NCBI GenBank assembly: GCA_965284315.1
Contig: OZ260072.1
Coordinates: 1,488,001-1,552,000 of the forward strand
Length of the DNA stretch: 64,000 nucleotides
Direction: 5' to 3'
Source of the DNA: PCRC01 sp017848435
GTDB taxonomy: Bacteria; Pseudomonadota; Gammaproteobacteria; Burkholderiales; Burkholderiaceae_C
A program made the translations under genes and the position numbers. The stretch's first letter is position 1. The number at the start of each line of letters is the position of its first letter. Of this stretch, positions 15,994 through 24,789 are shown piece after piece. A model generated the notes under the pieces. That model saw only the letters and a program-made list of their open reading frames with translations, did no database searches and was not told the origin of the DNA.

Positions 15994-17784
15994 ATGGCGA
16001 ACAATCGATTCAGGATGGTGGCGTTGGTGCTGCCAGTGTTGGCGGCTTGTGGGGGTGGCGGTGGTGACGGTGCGGTCTCCACAGAGAAAGCCAGTGTGAT
16101 GGCGTTGCAGGCGCCGGCAGGCAGTGCTACACCTGAGAACGGTGGCGTCATGATGTCGGGTGGGTCGGCGGTGGCGGACGCCACGGTCAATGCCGACACT
16201 GGTGAAGCGCGGGCAGGCGGCAGTGCCAAAGCCGGTATCGAGTCGCTGATCGGCGGGCTTCTGGGTGGGTTGGCCCCTGCAAATGGGAACTTCGGTCAGA
16301 TCCTCGACCCTTCGGCCGCCAGCAATCCGGCGGTTCCCAAACCAGAGTCGTGCGCCGAAGGCGATAACCCTGAAAAGGGCCAGCAAGGCCAAACCTCGGT
16401 GGCCGAGCGTTTCAACGGGGCCAACAAAAAAGCCCGCAACTGCAACCTGACATTGGTAGGGCAGTACCAGGGCGAGGGCACAACCTGGTACAGCACCGCC
16501 TACAAGCACAGCGACGGCCCCAACGCGGGGGTGGGTTGCAAATACTTCGGTACCGCATCGGCCGGCATCAACTTCAAGAAGTCACAGGGCGTGCAGGTGG
16601 TGGATGCCACCGATCCCCACAACCCCAAGCTCGCCACGAATCTGACCAGTCCGGCGTTTTACCGGGGTACCTGGGAAACACTCAAAGTCAACGAGAAGCG
16701 CAAACTCCTGGGGGGTGTGGGCGTGAACTTTGGGTATGACTCGCTGGCTTTCGATGTTTACGACATCAGCGAAGACTGCCGCAAGCCCAAGCTGCTCAAC
16801 AGCATGTTGGGCAGCTCGCGCGTCAGCAAGCCATCCAATATTTTGGGTCATGAGGGCAACTGGACGCCGGACGGCCTGACCTACTACACCACCGGTCTTT
16901 TTACAGGTTCGCTCAACGCGATCGACGTGAGCGATCCCAAGTCGCCCAAGTCCATTTACTTCGGCACGTCGGTCATCAGCAACCATGGCTTCAACCTGAG
17001 CGATGACGGCAACCGCATGTACCTGTCCATGGCGTTCCCGGCCGGCATCTTGATTCTGGACACCAGCGACATCCAGGCGCGCAAGCCCTTCCCGGTGATC
17101 AAGCAAGTGGGGAGCCTGTTCTGGAACGCGCTGGGCCTTGGCCAGATGACCATCCCGGTCAAGTACGGCACCAAGCCCTATGTGATCGCGGTTGACGAGC
17201 TGGCCGCCGAAGGCGTGCGCATCATTGACATCTCTGACGAGACCAAGCCCAAGACGGTGTCGCACATCCAGCTGGAGGCCATGCTGCCCAAAAATGCCAA
17301 GACCCGCCGCCAGGAGATCAATGGAAATGGCTGGTTTGGTTACGAAGCGCACTATTGCCGGGCCGACAACAAAATCAACCCGACAGCGCTGGCTTGTGGC
17401 TTCCTGCAGTCAGGCATTCGCGTGTTCGACATCCGCGATCCGGCCAAGCCAAAGGAAATTGCCTACTTTGTGCCACCGTCGCAGATGGACCTGCCGCGTG
17501 AAAAACTGGCCGGCTCGGAGCATGCCTGGGGCATCATCGGTGGCGCGCCGACCAACCTGTCGGAGGCGGGCAACAAGGACTTGTCCACCATCCTGCGGAC
17601 CACGGCGATCCGTTCCAATTTGACGACCGACTTCTGTTCGTCGAGCGGTTTCTTCATGGGGCCGAACAAGAACACGGGACGGCACCAGCTCTGGGTCACT
17701 TGCCAGGACAACGGCGCGTTGTTCCTGGAGTTCACCAACAACTCGTACCCGCTGGCTGGCAGCAGCCAGGGTTCGGGCGAATAA
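15994..17784 (+). CDS. LVIVD-repeat lipoprotein
   Basis: A 596-residue predicted lipoprotein with lipobox LAACG followed by a glycine run. A low-complexity linker runs to about residue 110. At least six LVIVD-type repeats then occur: VQVVDATDPHNPKL (~200), FDVYDISEDCRKPKL (~253), LNAIDVSDPKSPKS (~307), ILILDTSDIQARKPF (~352), VRIIDISDETKPKT (~407), IRVFDIRDPAKPKE (~475). They imply a beta-propeller on the cell surface or in the periplasm. The ATG at 15994 gives 9-base spacing to GGAGG, better than the ATG at 15985. The DUF305 gene follows after 19 bases, so the two are probably one operon. Ligand unknown. Confidence 0.78.
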   Translation: MANNRFRMVALVLPVLAACGGGGGDGAVSTEKASVMALQAPAGSATPENGGVMMSGGSAVADATVNADTGEARAGGSAKAGIESLIGGLLGGLAPANGNFGQILDPSAASNPAVPKPESCAEGDNPEKGQQGQTSVAERFNGANKKARNCNLTLVGQYQGEGTTWYSTAYKHSDGPNAGVGCKYFGTASAGINFKKSQGVQVVDATDPHNPKLATNLTSPAFYRGTWETLKVNEKRKLLGGVGVNFGYDSLAFDVYDISEDCRKPKLLNSMLGSSRVSKPSNILGHEGNWTPDGLTYYTTGLFTGSLNAIDVSDPKSPKSIYFGTSVISNHGFNLSDDGNRMYLSMAFPAGILILDTSDIQARKPFPVIKQVGSLFWNALGLGQMTIPVKYGTKPYVIAVDELAAEGVRIIDISDETKPKTVSHIQLEAMLPKNAKTRRQEINGNGWFGYEAHYCRADNKINPTALACGFLQSGIRVFDIRDPAKPKEIAYFVPPSQMDLPREKLAGSEHAWGIIGGAPTNLSEAGNKDLSTILRTTAIRSNLTTDFCSSSGFFMGPNKNTGRHQLWVTCQDNGALFLEFTNNSYPLAGSSQGSGE

Positions 17785-17803
17785 GCAGCACCAGAGAGCT
17801 TGC

Positions 17804-18634
17804 ATGTTGGCAATGCGAATTCGTCCGGCCCTGTGCGTCGGCGTGGTGCTGGTGATCGGGGGGCTGTTCGCAGCCTCGGCGATGCCCGTCGTATCAGGTT
17901 GGACGCTTTGGGCGGATAAAGCGGACGCGGGCGTCAGCCCCGATGGCTTGCTCCCGGTGCCGGCCAGCGGTACGGTGGATGTGGGGTTTTCCCAATTCAT
18001 GGTGATGCACCACGACCAGGTGGTAGCCATGGGCCAGGCGGTGCAAAAGCGCGCCTCGCAGGAGGTGCAGGCACTGGGGCGCAAGCTGGCGTTTGACCAA
18101 CTCGTGGAGATCGGTCAATTAAAGGGGTGGTTGTCCTTGTGGCACAAGCCATGGATTCCGACCACGAGTGACATGGGCAGCTGGATGACGGTGCGCAAGA
18201 ACGATGCGGATCCGGTGGCACTTGCCGACTACCTGGATTTATGCCGGCAGACGCCTGGTGGTATGCCCGGCTCCGCCAGCCTGGAGGAGTTGAACGTGTT
18301 GGAGCAGACCGCCGATCCAAAGAAGGTGGATGTCCTGTTCCTGCAGTACATGATCCGACACCACCAGGGTGGGTCACCGATGCTGATGTACGCAGCGCAA
18401 CATGCGGAGACGTTGGTTGTGCGCCAGGCCGCATTGCGGATGCTTGTCGATCAGAGCAAGGAGGTGATGCGAATGGGCGCGCTGCTGAGAAACTACGGCG
18501 AACTGCCGTTGGCGATGCCCATACCACCGCCCGATCTGCAAGCCTTGATCGATTCGCTAAAACCTGCGCCCAACCGGGTGGTCCAGCGTCTCGACCAGCA
18601 GCGTGAACTGATGCGGGGAAGGACGGGGGGCTGA
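17804..18634 (+). CDS. DUF305 family protein
   Basis: A 276-residue exported protein; an N-terminal hydrophobic segment covers about residues 7-30. Two DUF305-type halves are visible, each with a paired His motif and Met residues: FSQFMVMHHDQVVAMGQ (~residue 63) and FLQYMIRHHQGGSPMLMY (~185). DUF305 includes the copper-binding CopM of Synechocystis. The HH/Met-rich motifs here would suit copper binding, which is inference. Probably cotranscribed with the LVIVD lipoprotein, and followed by a clear terminator. A later in-frame ATG (residue 4) is an alternative start. Confidence 0.8.
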   Translation: MLAMRIRPALCVGVVLVIGGLFAASAMPVVSGWTLWADKADAGVSPDGLLPVPASGTVDVGFSQFMVMHHDQVVAMGQAVQKRASQEVQALGRKLAFDQLVEIGQLKGWLSLWHKPWIPTTSDMGSWMTVRKNDADPVALADYLDLCRQTPGGMPGSASLEELNVLEQTADPKKVDVLFLQYMIRHHQGGSPMLMYAAQHAETLVVRQAALRMLVDQSKEVMRMGALLRNYGELPLAMPIPPPDLQALIDSLKPAPNRVVQRLDQQRELMRGRTGG

Positions 18635-18666
18635 AACTCCGCGTTCTGATGGATGTGTTCAGTGTT

Positions 18667-18684
18667 CATTGACCTTGGTCAATG
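18667..18684. promoter_or_regulatory. 18-bp perfect palindrome, possible operator
   Basis: CATTGACCTTGGTCAATG is fully self-complementary. It sits between the DUF305 stop and the terminator, about 115 bases upstream of the first AraC gene. It could be an operator for a dimeric regulator; the position relative to a promoter is not known. Confidence 0.45.
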
Positions 18685-18691
18685 TTCATTT

Positions 18692-18723
18692 GTCGGGGCC
18701 AGGAAACTGCCCCCGACGTTTTT
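18692..18723 (+). terminator. Rho-independent terminator of the LVIVD-DUF305 operon
   Basis: GTCGGGG (18692-18698) pairs with CCCCGAC (18711-18717), followed by five T at 18719-18723. Confidence 0.75.
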
Positions 18724-18797
18724 CATTTGTGCGACGGAGAGTTAGCATAACCACCAAGCCGCAGACATAGCGGTACCAATCAGGGGGAAGACACACC

Positions 18798-19823
18798 ATG
18801 ACGATGGATGCCATCAACAAGGTTTTACTGGTCGATGCCCAGGGCCATCCGACGGACCGCCACTTGCTCGTGGATTCGACCGATTGGGATGCCATACGGA
18901 TGTTTTCGAGCGAGGTGTACATGCCCTACACCGTGTCTCCGCTGGGCAAGGCAATCCGGCCAAAATCGGTACTGCGCGCGGCCTCCATAGGCGGCTTCAC
19001 GTTGAGTCGCTTCAACTATGGCATTGGCGTCAACATCCGCGATTTTTCGCCGGAAGCGGGCACTGGCATGGTGCTCACCACCATTCGTGGCTCGGCCCGG
19101 CACTGGGCCGACAAGCAAAAGTCGGCCGACACGGGCGTGGGTGAAACCTTTCTGGTGGACAACAGCCGCACCGATTACTGGGTTGATTTCGACCCCAAGC
19201 ATCTCCAGGTCAACCTGTGCTTCCAGCACGACATGCTGTCCGACCTGTACGAGCGCTGGTTCGGTGCGCCGGCCGACGAGCGCCTCTGGCAGGGCAAGGT
19301 CAAGTTCGGCGGGGTCAATTCAAGCTGGATGGCGTTGCTGGAATACGCCTGCCGCTGCGTGATTGAAATGCCGGAAGAAACCGAGCAAGGTACGCTGGGG
19401 AAACACCTGGAGGAATTGCTGGGCATGCACTTGCTGATGCAATGGCGTCAGAACCTCGGGCAAGACAATTCTCAGCACGTGCCCCGGTTGGCGCCCGTAC
19501 AAGTCAAGCGGGCCGAGGACTACCTGCACCAGCATGCCACAGAGGCGCCGACGCTGGTTGCCGTTGCGGCGGCCATTGGCGTCAGCGTTCGCTCGCTCAA
19601 CCGGGCTTTCCTGGAGTTTCGAGGCTACACGCCGATGGACTTCCTGCGCGAGGAGCGCATGAAGGGCGTTCGCGGCGCCCTGATGGCGGCACCGACCGGC
19701 ACCACCGTGGCATCGGTGGCGTCAATGTGGGGGTTCAACAACCTGGGCCTGTTCGCCGTCAACTACAAGCGCCGCTTTGCGGAGTCTCCGTCGCAGACGC
19801 TGCGGCGGCTGCGCATTCAGTGA
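18798..19823 (+). CDS. AraC family transcriptional regulator, tandem copy 1
   Basis: A 341-residue regulator. Residues ~20-220 are a cupin-type AraC-binding domain (VYMPYTVSPLGKA, IGGFTLSRFNYG). Residues ~235-340 hold two helix-turn-helix motifs (TLVAVAAAIGVSVRSLNRAF, then TTVASVASMWGFNNLGLFAVNYKRRF). It is strongly similar along its whole length to the next gene, sharing for example YMPYTV, GKHLEE.LGMHLL.QW and FLREER. The stop and the next start are 16 bases apart. It lies between the DUF305 operon and the copper-type genes and could control either; the inducer is unknown. Confidence 0.87.
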   Translation: MTMDAINKVLLVDAQGHPTDRHLLVDSTDWDAIRMFSSEVYMPYTVSPLGKAIRPKSVLRAASIGGFTLSRFNYGIGVNIRDFSPEAGTGMVLTTIRGSARHWADKQKSADTGVGETFLVDNSRTDYWVDFDPKHLQVNLCFQHDMLSDLYERWFGAPADERLWQGKVKFGGVNSSWMALLEYACRCVIEMPEETEQGTLGKHLEELLGMHLLMQWRQNLGQDNSQHVPRLAPVQVKRAEDYLHQHATEAPTLVAVAAAIGVSVRSLNRAFLEFRGYTPMDFLREERMKGVRGALMAAPTGTTVASVASMWGFNNLGLFAVNYKRRFAESPSQTLRRLRIQ

Positions 19824-19839
19824 AAGCGAAGGCCTCGCC

Positions 19840-20862
19840 ATGCACCGCTTGCAAGACCTGCTGGTTGCCGACAATTTGGGTGAGCCGACCACCCGCCACC
19901 TGGTGGTGGCGTCGCGTGACTGGGACGAAATCAAACTCTGGTCCGACGAGGTCTACATGCCCTACACCGTGCGGCCGACGGGCAAGGCCACGCAGCCCGA
20001 CTCCAGCCTGTACGCAGCGGCCATCGGCGGCTTCACGCTGAGCCGGTTTCACTACCAGATTCCCATCCATACACGTGATTTTGCGCGCGAAGCCGGCATG
20101 GGCATGGTGTTGACCGGGCTGCGCGGTGCGGTGCGCCACTGGCAGCCTGATGGGACGGTGGTCGAAACCGGCGTCGGCGACGCTTACCTGGTCGACACCA
20201 GCCGCAGCCCATACCGTGCCGACTTCAATGCACAGCATTTGCAGCTCAACCTGGTGTTCCCGCACCAGTTGCTCGCCGACCTGTACTTGCGCTGGTATGG
20301 CCATGCCGCCGACGAGCAGATGTGGCAGCAGCAGGTCAAATTCGGCGGTGCCGGATCGGCCTGGCTGGCGCTGCTGGACTACTGTGGCCGCTGCGTCACC
20401 GAACTGCCCGACCAAGTGGCAATGGGGCCTTTGGGCAAACATCTGGAAGAACAGCTGGGCATGCATCTGCTGGCCCAATGGGAACGCCAGTGCAACCCGT
20501 CGCAGGCCGTTGCTGCGGAAACACCCCTGACGCTGGGCGATGTGGTGGCGGCAGAGCGCTACATGCGGGCACACGCCGCCAGTGCACCGACCCTGTCCAT
20601 GGTGGCGGCAGGCGTCGGGACCAGCGTGCAGGCTTTGTCCATGGCCTTTGACCGGCTGCGTCAAACCACACCCGGGGCTTTTCTTCGAGAGGAGCGCCTG
20701 CTCGGCATGCGGGCCGCCTTGCAGGCTGCGCCGCCCGGCAGCACGGTCGGCGCCGTGGCGCGGCAGTGGGGTTACGACAATGTGATGATGTTCAGCGCCG
20801 CCTACCAGCGACGCTTCAACGAATGGCCCTCGCAGGCGCTGCGGCGCATGAGAAGTTGTTGA
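19840..20862 (+). CDS. AraC family transcriptional regulator, tandem copy 2
   Basis: A 340-residue paralogue of the preceding gene with the same layout: sensor domain, then two HTH motifs (TLSMVAAGVGTSVQALSMAF; STVGAVARQWGYDNVMMFSAAYQRRF). The start at ATG 19840 matches the paralogue's N terminus; earlier in-frame codons overlap the previous gene. Divergence is highest in the first HTH and in the 85-115 part of the sensor, so the two may bind different signals or DNA sites. The DUF2946 and TonB receptor genes follow on the same strand. Confidence 0.87.
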   Translation: MHRLQDLLVADNLGEPTTRHLVVASRDWDEIKLWSDEVYMPYTVRPTGKATQPDSSLYAAAIGGFTLSRFHYQIPIHTRDFAREAGMGMVLTGLRGAVRHWQPDGTVVETGVGDAYLVDTSRSPYRADFNAQHLQLNLVFPHQLLADLYLRWYGHAADEQMWQQQVKFGGAGSAWLALLDYCGRCVTELPDQVAMGPLGKHLEEQLGMHLLAQWERQCNPSQAVAAETPLTLGDVVAAERYMRAHAASAPTLSMVAAGVGTSVQALSMAFDRLRQTTPGAFLREERLLGMRAALQAAPPGSTVGAVARQWGYDNVMMFSAAYQRRFNEWPSQALRRMRSC

Positions 20863-20924
20863 TGTGATTGGCCATCGACTACGTACGTGCGAAGTGCAAG
20901 CCGTTCATCACCGATAATCCAGCC

Positions 20925-21287
20925 GTGCACAAGCTCCGCATCGACCACCGCTACGGCCACAGACTGGTTCGCCTTGTGCTGACCTGGTTCATGCTGTCCA
21001 TTGGCGTGGCCATTGCGTCGCCGCTGGTCAACCCGCAAGACGTGCAGCTGATTTGTACCGCCGGTGCGATGAAGCTGCTGGTCAAAAACGCCGACGGCAC
21101 TGAGCAGGCCACCGGCCACAAGCTGGACTGCCCGATGTGCGCCACGCTGGCCGCACCGCCGCCTGCGGTGGTGCAGTTGGTGCCACCGCTGCAACCGCTG
21201 GCCTACGCCACCCAGCCTATTCCCGCCGCGCGCATCGCCGCGTTGGTGGGTGCGCCCCTGCCCGCACGCGGGCCACCCGCACTCTGA
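20925..21287 (+). CDS. DUF2946 family protein
   Basis: About 120 residues: an N-terminal membrane or signal segment (LVRLVLTWFMLSIGVAIASP) followed by a periplasmic part with the family's cysteine motif HKLDCPMCA. The start is uncertain. I take the GTG at 20925, which puts basic residues just before the hydrophobic stretch; a TTG at 20868 also lies in frame. DUF2946 proteins typically sit next to copper or other TonB-dependent receptor genes, as here, and the CPMC pair is a plausible metal ligand. Confidence 0.72.
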   Translation: MHKLRIDHRYGHRLVRLVLTWFMLSIGVAIASPLVNPQDVQLICTAGAMKLLVKNADGTEQATGHKLDCPMCATLAAPPPAVVQLVPPLQPLAYATQPIPAARIAALVGAPLPARGPPAL

Positions 21288-21288
21288 A

Positions 21289-21330
21289 CTATCAAATTCA
21301 TAGCGCCTGAAGCAGGTTTTACCTGGGCTT
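21289..21330 (-). repeat. Dispersed ~65-bp repeat, copy 3 (partial, intergenic)
   Basis: On the minus strand GCCCAGGTAAAACCTGC, then GCGCTATGAATTTGATAG. It matches the 3' two thirds of the element and lies between the DUF2946 and TonB receptor genes, inside the receptor's leader. Confidence 0.65.
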
Positions 21331-21363
21331 CGGGTGGTTTTTATTGGTATTTCGGAGTTTTTC

Positions 21364-23652
21364 ATGCGTCAGCACCCCCTGAGCGTGGCTTTGGCCCTCG
21401 CTTGTCCCTTTGTCTGCTCGTCCGCCGCGTTTGCGCAGGCCGACACACCCACCAAAAGCCTGGGCACTGTCACCGTCAACAGCGGCCAGCCCACCTCGCT
21501 GCCCACGCAGATCCCAACCACCATCGAGGGCATCACCCGCGAGCAGCTGGAACGCACCGTCAACGCCACCGACAGCGAAGACGCGCTCAAATACCTGCCA
21601 AGCCTGTTGGTGCGCAAGCGCTACATCGGCGATTACAACCACGCGGTGCTGTCCACCCGCGCCTCGGGCACCGGCAACAGCGCCCGTTCCATGGTCTATG
21701 CCGATGGCATCCTGCTGAGCAACTACCTCGGCAACGGCGCCACCTTTGCGCCGCGCTGGGGCCTGGTCACGCCCGAAGAGATCGAGCGGGTGGACGTGCT
21801 CTACGGGCCGTTTTCTGCCGCCTACCCTGGCAATTCGGTCGGCGCGGTGGTGGACTATGTGACGCGCATGCCCACCCAGTTCGAGGCGCACGGCAAGATC
21901 GGCTATTCGCGCCAGAATTTTGACCTTTACAACACCCACGACAGCTTCAGCGGCAAACAGGTCAGCGCCTCGGCTGGCAACCGCAGCGGCGATTTTTCGT
22001 GGTTCTTCAACGCCAGCCGCACCGACAGCGGCGGCCAGCCGCTGGTGTTTCAGACCCGCACACTCGCCTCGGGCGTGGTCGGCAATGCCGGTACGCCTGT
22101 GACGGGCGCGGTGCAGGACCTGAACCGCAACAACCAGCCCTGGTTCATCCTCGGCACCACCACCGCCTACGACACGGTGCAAGATCACTACAAGGTCAAG
22201 CTGGCCTACGACCTGACGCCCACCGTCCGCGCCAGCTACACCCTGGGCTACTGGGAGAACACCTCCAAAGGCCGGCCCGACAGCTATTTGCGCGACGCCG
22301 GTGGCAACCCGGTGTTCAGCGGCCCCATCAACGTCAATGGCCGCAGCTACACGCTGGCCGCGACCGACTTCAACCAGTCGAACGAAGACATTGCCCACGT
22401 GATGCACGGCCTGTCGGTCAAGAGCCGCACGCTGGGCGAGTGGGACTGGGAAATGGCCGCCAGCCAGTACGGCTACCACCGCGACACCCTGCGTGCGCCC
22501 ACCGTGGCGCTGCCGGCGGCGGCCAGCGGCGGGGCCGGCCGCATCGTCGACCAAAGCGGCACCGGCTGGAACACCTTTGCCGCCAAAGGCATCTGGCGGC
22601 CCGACGGCGTGAAAGGCGCGCACCAGGTGGACTTTGGCTACCAGCGCGACGCTTACCAACTGCGCAGCATTGAAAACAACACCGCCGACTGGCGCAACGG
22701 CGCACCCACCACCCGGCGTCAGGGCTTCCGTGGCAACACCGAGCTCAACAGCCTCTACGCACAAGACGCCTGGACCTTCGCCCCGGCGTGGAAAACCGTG
22801 CTGGGCCTGCGCGCCGAACACTGGGAAGCCCACGACGGTGAAACCGCCAACGCCACCAGCGTGGCACCGCATGCCCGCCGCAGCGACAACGCGCTCTCAC
22901 CCAAGGCCGCGCTGGCCTGGCAGGTGTCGCCCGAGTGGGTGCTGAAAACCTCGTATGGCCGCGCAGTGCGTTTTCCCACCGTGTCCGAGCTGTACCAGGG
23001 CGGTCTCAACGCCAATGGCAGCCTGGTCAACAACGACCCCAACCTGAAACCCGAAAAGTCCAACACCAGCGAGCTCAGCGCCGAGCGCGACCTGGGCTAC
23101 GGCCTGTGGCGTGTGACGGCGTTTTTTGAGCGCACCCGCGACGCGCTGTACTCGCAGATCAACCGCCGCGACAACCTCACGGTGAGCACAGTGCAAAACG
23201 TGGATGCCATCCGCACCCACGGCATCGAAACCGCCTTCCAGGGCGCCGACGTCTTCTGGCGCGGGCTGGACCTGGGCGGCAGCGTCACCTGGACCGACTC
23301 CACCATCACCCGCAACGCCAAGAACCCGCTCTCGGTTGGCAAAGAACAGCCGCGCGTGCCCAACTGGCGCGCCACCGCGGTGGCCACCTGGCGGCCCGAC
23401 GCCCACTGGTCGTACACGCTCGCCGCCCGCTACAGTGGCCGCCAGTTCTCCACGCTGGAAAACGACGACCCGAACGGCTTTGCCTACATGGGCGCCAGCA
23501 AGTACTTCACCACCGACCTGCGGGTGCGCTGGCAGGTCAGCAAACAGTGGAGCGCAGCCTTTGGCATCGACAACCTGAACAACTACAAATACTGGAACTT
23601 CCACCCCTACCCGCAGCGCACCTACACCGCTGAGCTGAAATTTGACCTGTGA
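21364..23652 (+). CDS. TonB-dependent outer membrane receptor (copper type proposed)
   Basis: A 762-residue receptor. A signal peptide ends near AAFAQA. The plug domain covers about residues 35-170 (EDALKYLPSLLVRKRYIGDYN, EEIERVDVLYGPFSAAYPGNSVGAV). A 22-strand barrel follows to the C terminus (AELKFDL). The plug wording and the neighbours (DUF2946, YcnI, PCuAC) match OprC/NosA-like copper receptors; copper as substrate is inferred from context. The ATG at 21364 is supported by CGGAG 7 bases upstream. The stop TGA at 23650-23652 is 8 bases from the ycnI start, so these genes form one operon. Confidence 0.85.
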   Translation: MRQHPLSVALALACPFVCSSAAFAQADTPTKSLGTVTVNSGQPTSLPTQIPTTIEGITREQLERTVNATDSEDALKYLPSLLVRKRYIGDYNHAVLSTRASGTGNSARSMVYADGILLSNYLGNGATFAPRWGLVTPEEIERVDVLYGPFSAAYPGNSVGAVVDYVTRMPTQFEAHGKIGYSRQNFDLYNTHDSFSGKQVSASAGNRSGDFSWFFNASRTDSGGQPLVFQTRTLASGVVGNAGTPVTGAVQDLNRNNQPWFILGTTTAYDTVQDHYKVKLAYDLTPTVRASYTLGYWENTSKGRPDSYLRDAGGNPVFSGPINVNGRSYTLAATDFNQSNEDIAHVMHGLSVKSRTLGEWDWEMAASQYGYHRDTLRAPTVALPAAASGGAGRIVDQSGTGWNTFAAKGIWRPDGVKGAHQVDFGYQRDAYQLRSIENNTADWRNGAPTTRRQGFRGNTELNSLYAQDAWTFAPAWKTVLGLRAEHWEAHDGETANATSVAPHARRSDNALSPKAALAWQVSPEWVLKTSYGRAVRFPTVSELYQGGLNANGSLVNNDPNLKPEKSNTSELSAERDLGYGLWRVTAFFERTRDALYSQINRRDNLTVSTVQNVDAIRTHGIETAFQGADVFWRGLDLGGSVTWTDSTITRNAKNPLSVGKEQPRVPNWRATAVATWRPDAHWSYTLAARYSGRQFSTLENDDPNGFAYMGASKYFTTDLRVRWQVSKQWSAAFGIDNLNNYKYWNFHPYPQRTYTAELKFDL

Positions 23653-23660
23653 GCCCATCC

Positions 23661-24209
23661 ATGACACTTCAAAACACTCTCAAAATCGTAGCAATACTGC
23701 TAGCTTTCACTAAGGCCCAGGTCGCTTTTGGTCATATAACGCTCGACAACCAGGCCGCAGCGGCCGGCAGCGGCTACAAAGCCGTGCTGCGTGTGGGCCA
23801 TGGCTGCGACGGCGCCGCCACCCAGCGCCTCCGCGTGGCCATCCCGCCCGGCTTCAAGGGTGCCAAACCCATGCCCAAGCCGGGCTGGGTGCTGACCACC
23901 CGCACCGAAAAGCTCGCCGTGCCCTACACCAGCCACGGCAAAACCATTGCGCAAGACGTGGTCGAAATCACCTGGACCGCCGCCACGGCCGCCCAGGCCT
24001 TGCCCGACGCACACTACGACGAGTTCGTGCTGCGTGGCACCTTGCCCGACGCACCGGGCCCGATGTGGTTCAAGGTGCTGCAAAGCTGCACCCAAGGCCA
24101 GACCGACTGGGCCGAGGTGCCCGCTTCCGGCACCAGCACCAAAAGCCTGAAAGCCCCGGCCGCGCTGCTGGAGATCCAGCCCGCCGCGGCGCCCGCCCAT
24201 GTGCATTGA
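23661..24209 (+). CDS. YcnI-like (DUF1775) copper-binding protein
   Basis: A 182-residue exported protein. The signal peptide is about residues 1-24, and cleavage after AFG would leave a histidine (H25) as the first mature residue. In YcnI this N-terminal histidine forms a mono-histidine brace that binds Cu(II). The core shows GHGCDGAATQRLRVAIPPGF and KPGWVLTTRTE, typical of the family. A dispersed repeat copy (23681-23743) encodes most of the signal peptide. The ATG at 23661 is used; a GTG at 23649 overlaps the receptor stop. The PCuAC gene follows. Confidence 0.85.
   Translation: MTLQNTLKIVAILLAFTKAQVAFGHITLDNQAAAAGSGYKAVLRVGHGCDGAATQRLRVAIPPGFKGAKPMPKPGWVLTTRTEKLAVPYTSHGKTIAQDVVEITWTAATAAQALPDAHYDEFVLRGTLPDAPGPMWFKVLQSCTQGQTDWAEVPASGTSTKSLKAPAALLEIQPAAAPAHVH
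23681..23743 (-). repeat. Dispersed ~65-bp repeat, copy 4 (inside the ycnI-like gene)
   Basis: On the minus strand GCCTTAGTGAAAGCTAGCAG, then GCTACGATTTTGAGAG, with the 17-base block before GCCT. It is antisense to the gene and encodes roughly residues 8-27, that is the hydrophobic signal peptide core (KIVAILLAFTKAQVAFG). Confidence 0.7.
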
Positions 24210-24238
24210 GCATCATCTGTATCCCTGAAGGAGTCCCC

Positions 24239-24715
24239 ATGAAACCTGTTTCCAATGCGTTGTTTGCCACCCTGCTGGGTCTGTTCGCCACCCTGGGCCA
24301 CGCCCAGAACGTGGACGTCAAAGACGCCTGGGTGCGCCCCACCGTGGCCGGCCAGAAAGGCACCGGCGGTTTCATGAAAATCACCGCCAAAACCCCGCTC
24401 ACCCTGGTCGGCGTCAGTTCCCCGGTGGCGGGCGTGGCCGAGGTGCACGAGATGAAGATGGACGGCGACGTGATGCGCATGCGCGCTGTGCCCAGCCTGG
24501 ACTTGCCCGCCGGCAAAACGGTGGAGCTCAAGCCCGGTGGTTTCCACCTGATGCTGATGGACCTGAAACAGCCGCTCGCCAAAGACAGCACCGTGCCGGT
24601 GACGCTGCTGTTCAAGGACGCGCAGGGCAAGCCGAGCGAACTTGCGCTCAAGCTGCTGGTGGCCCTTGGCGCACCGGGCGCGCCCACCAGCGCTGGTCAC
24701 GAGCACAAACACTGA
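24239..24715 (+). CDS. PCuAC periplasmic copper chaperone
   Basis: A 158-residue exported protein (signal peptide to GHAQ, residue ~23). It carries the exact Cu(I) motif H-x10-M-x21-H-x-M: H70, M81, H103, M105. A histidine-rich tail (GHEHKH) may add a second metal site, as in other PCuAC proteins. The family delivers copper to the CuA or CuB site of cytochrome c oxidase. GAAGGAG stands at good spacing before ATG 24239. Last gene of the receptor-ycnI-PCuAC set. Confidence 0.92.
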   Translation: MKPVSNALFATLLGLFATLGHAQNVDVKDAWVRPTVAGQKGTGGFMKITAKTPLTLVGVSSPVAGVAEVHEMKMDGDVMRMRAVPSLDLPAGKTVELKPGGFHLMLMDLKQPLAKDSTVPVTLLFKDAQGKPSELALKLLVALGAPGAPTSAGHEHKH

Positions 24716-24789
24716 CAAACCCCTGTCCCAAGAGGGTGTGCGTTGGAGTAAGCTGCCAGCACAATCTACGGCAACTCCTGGGGACAGAC

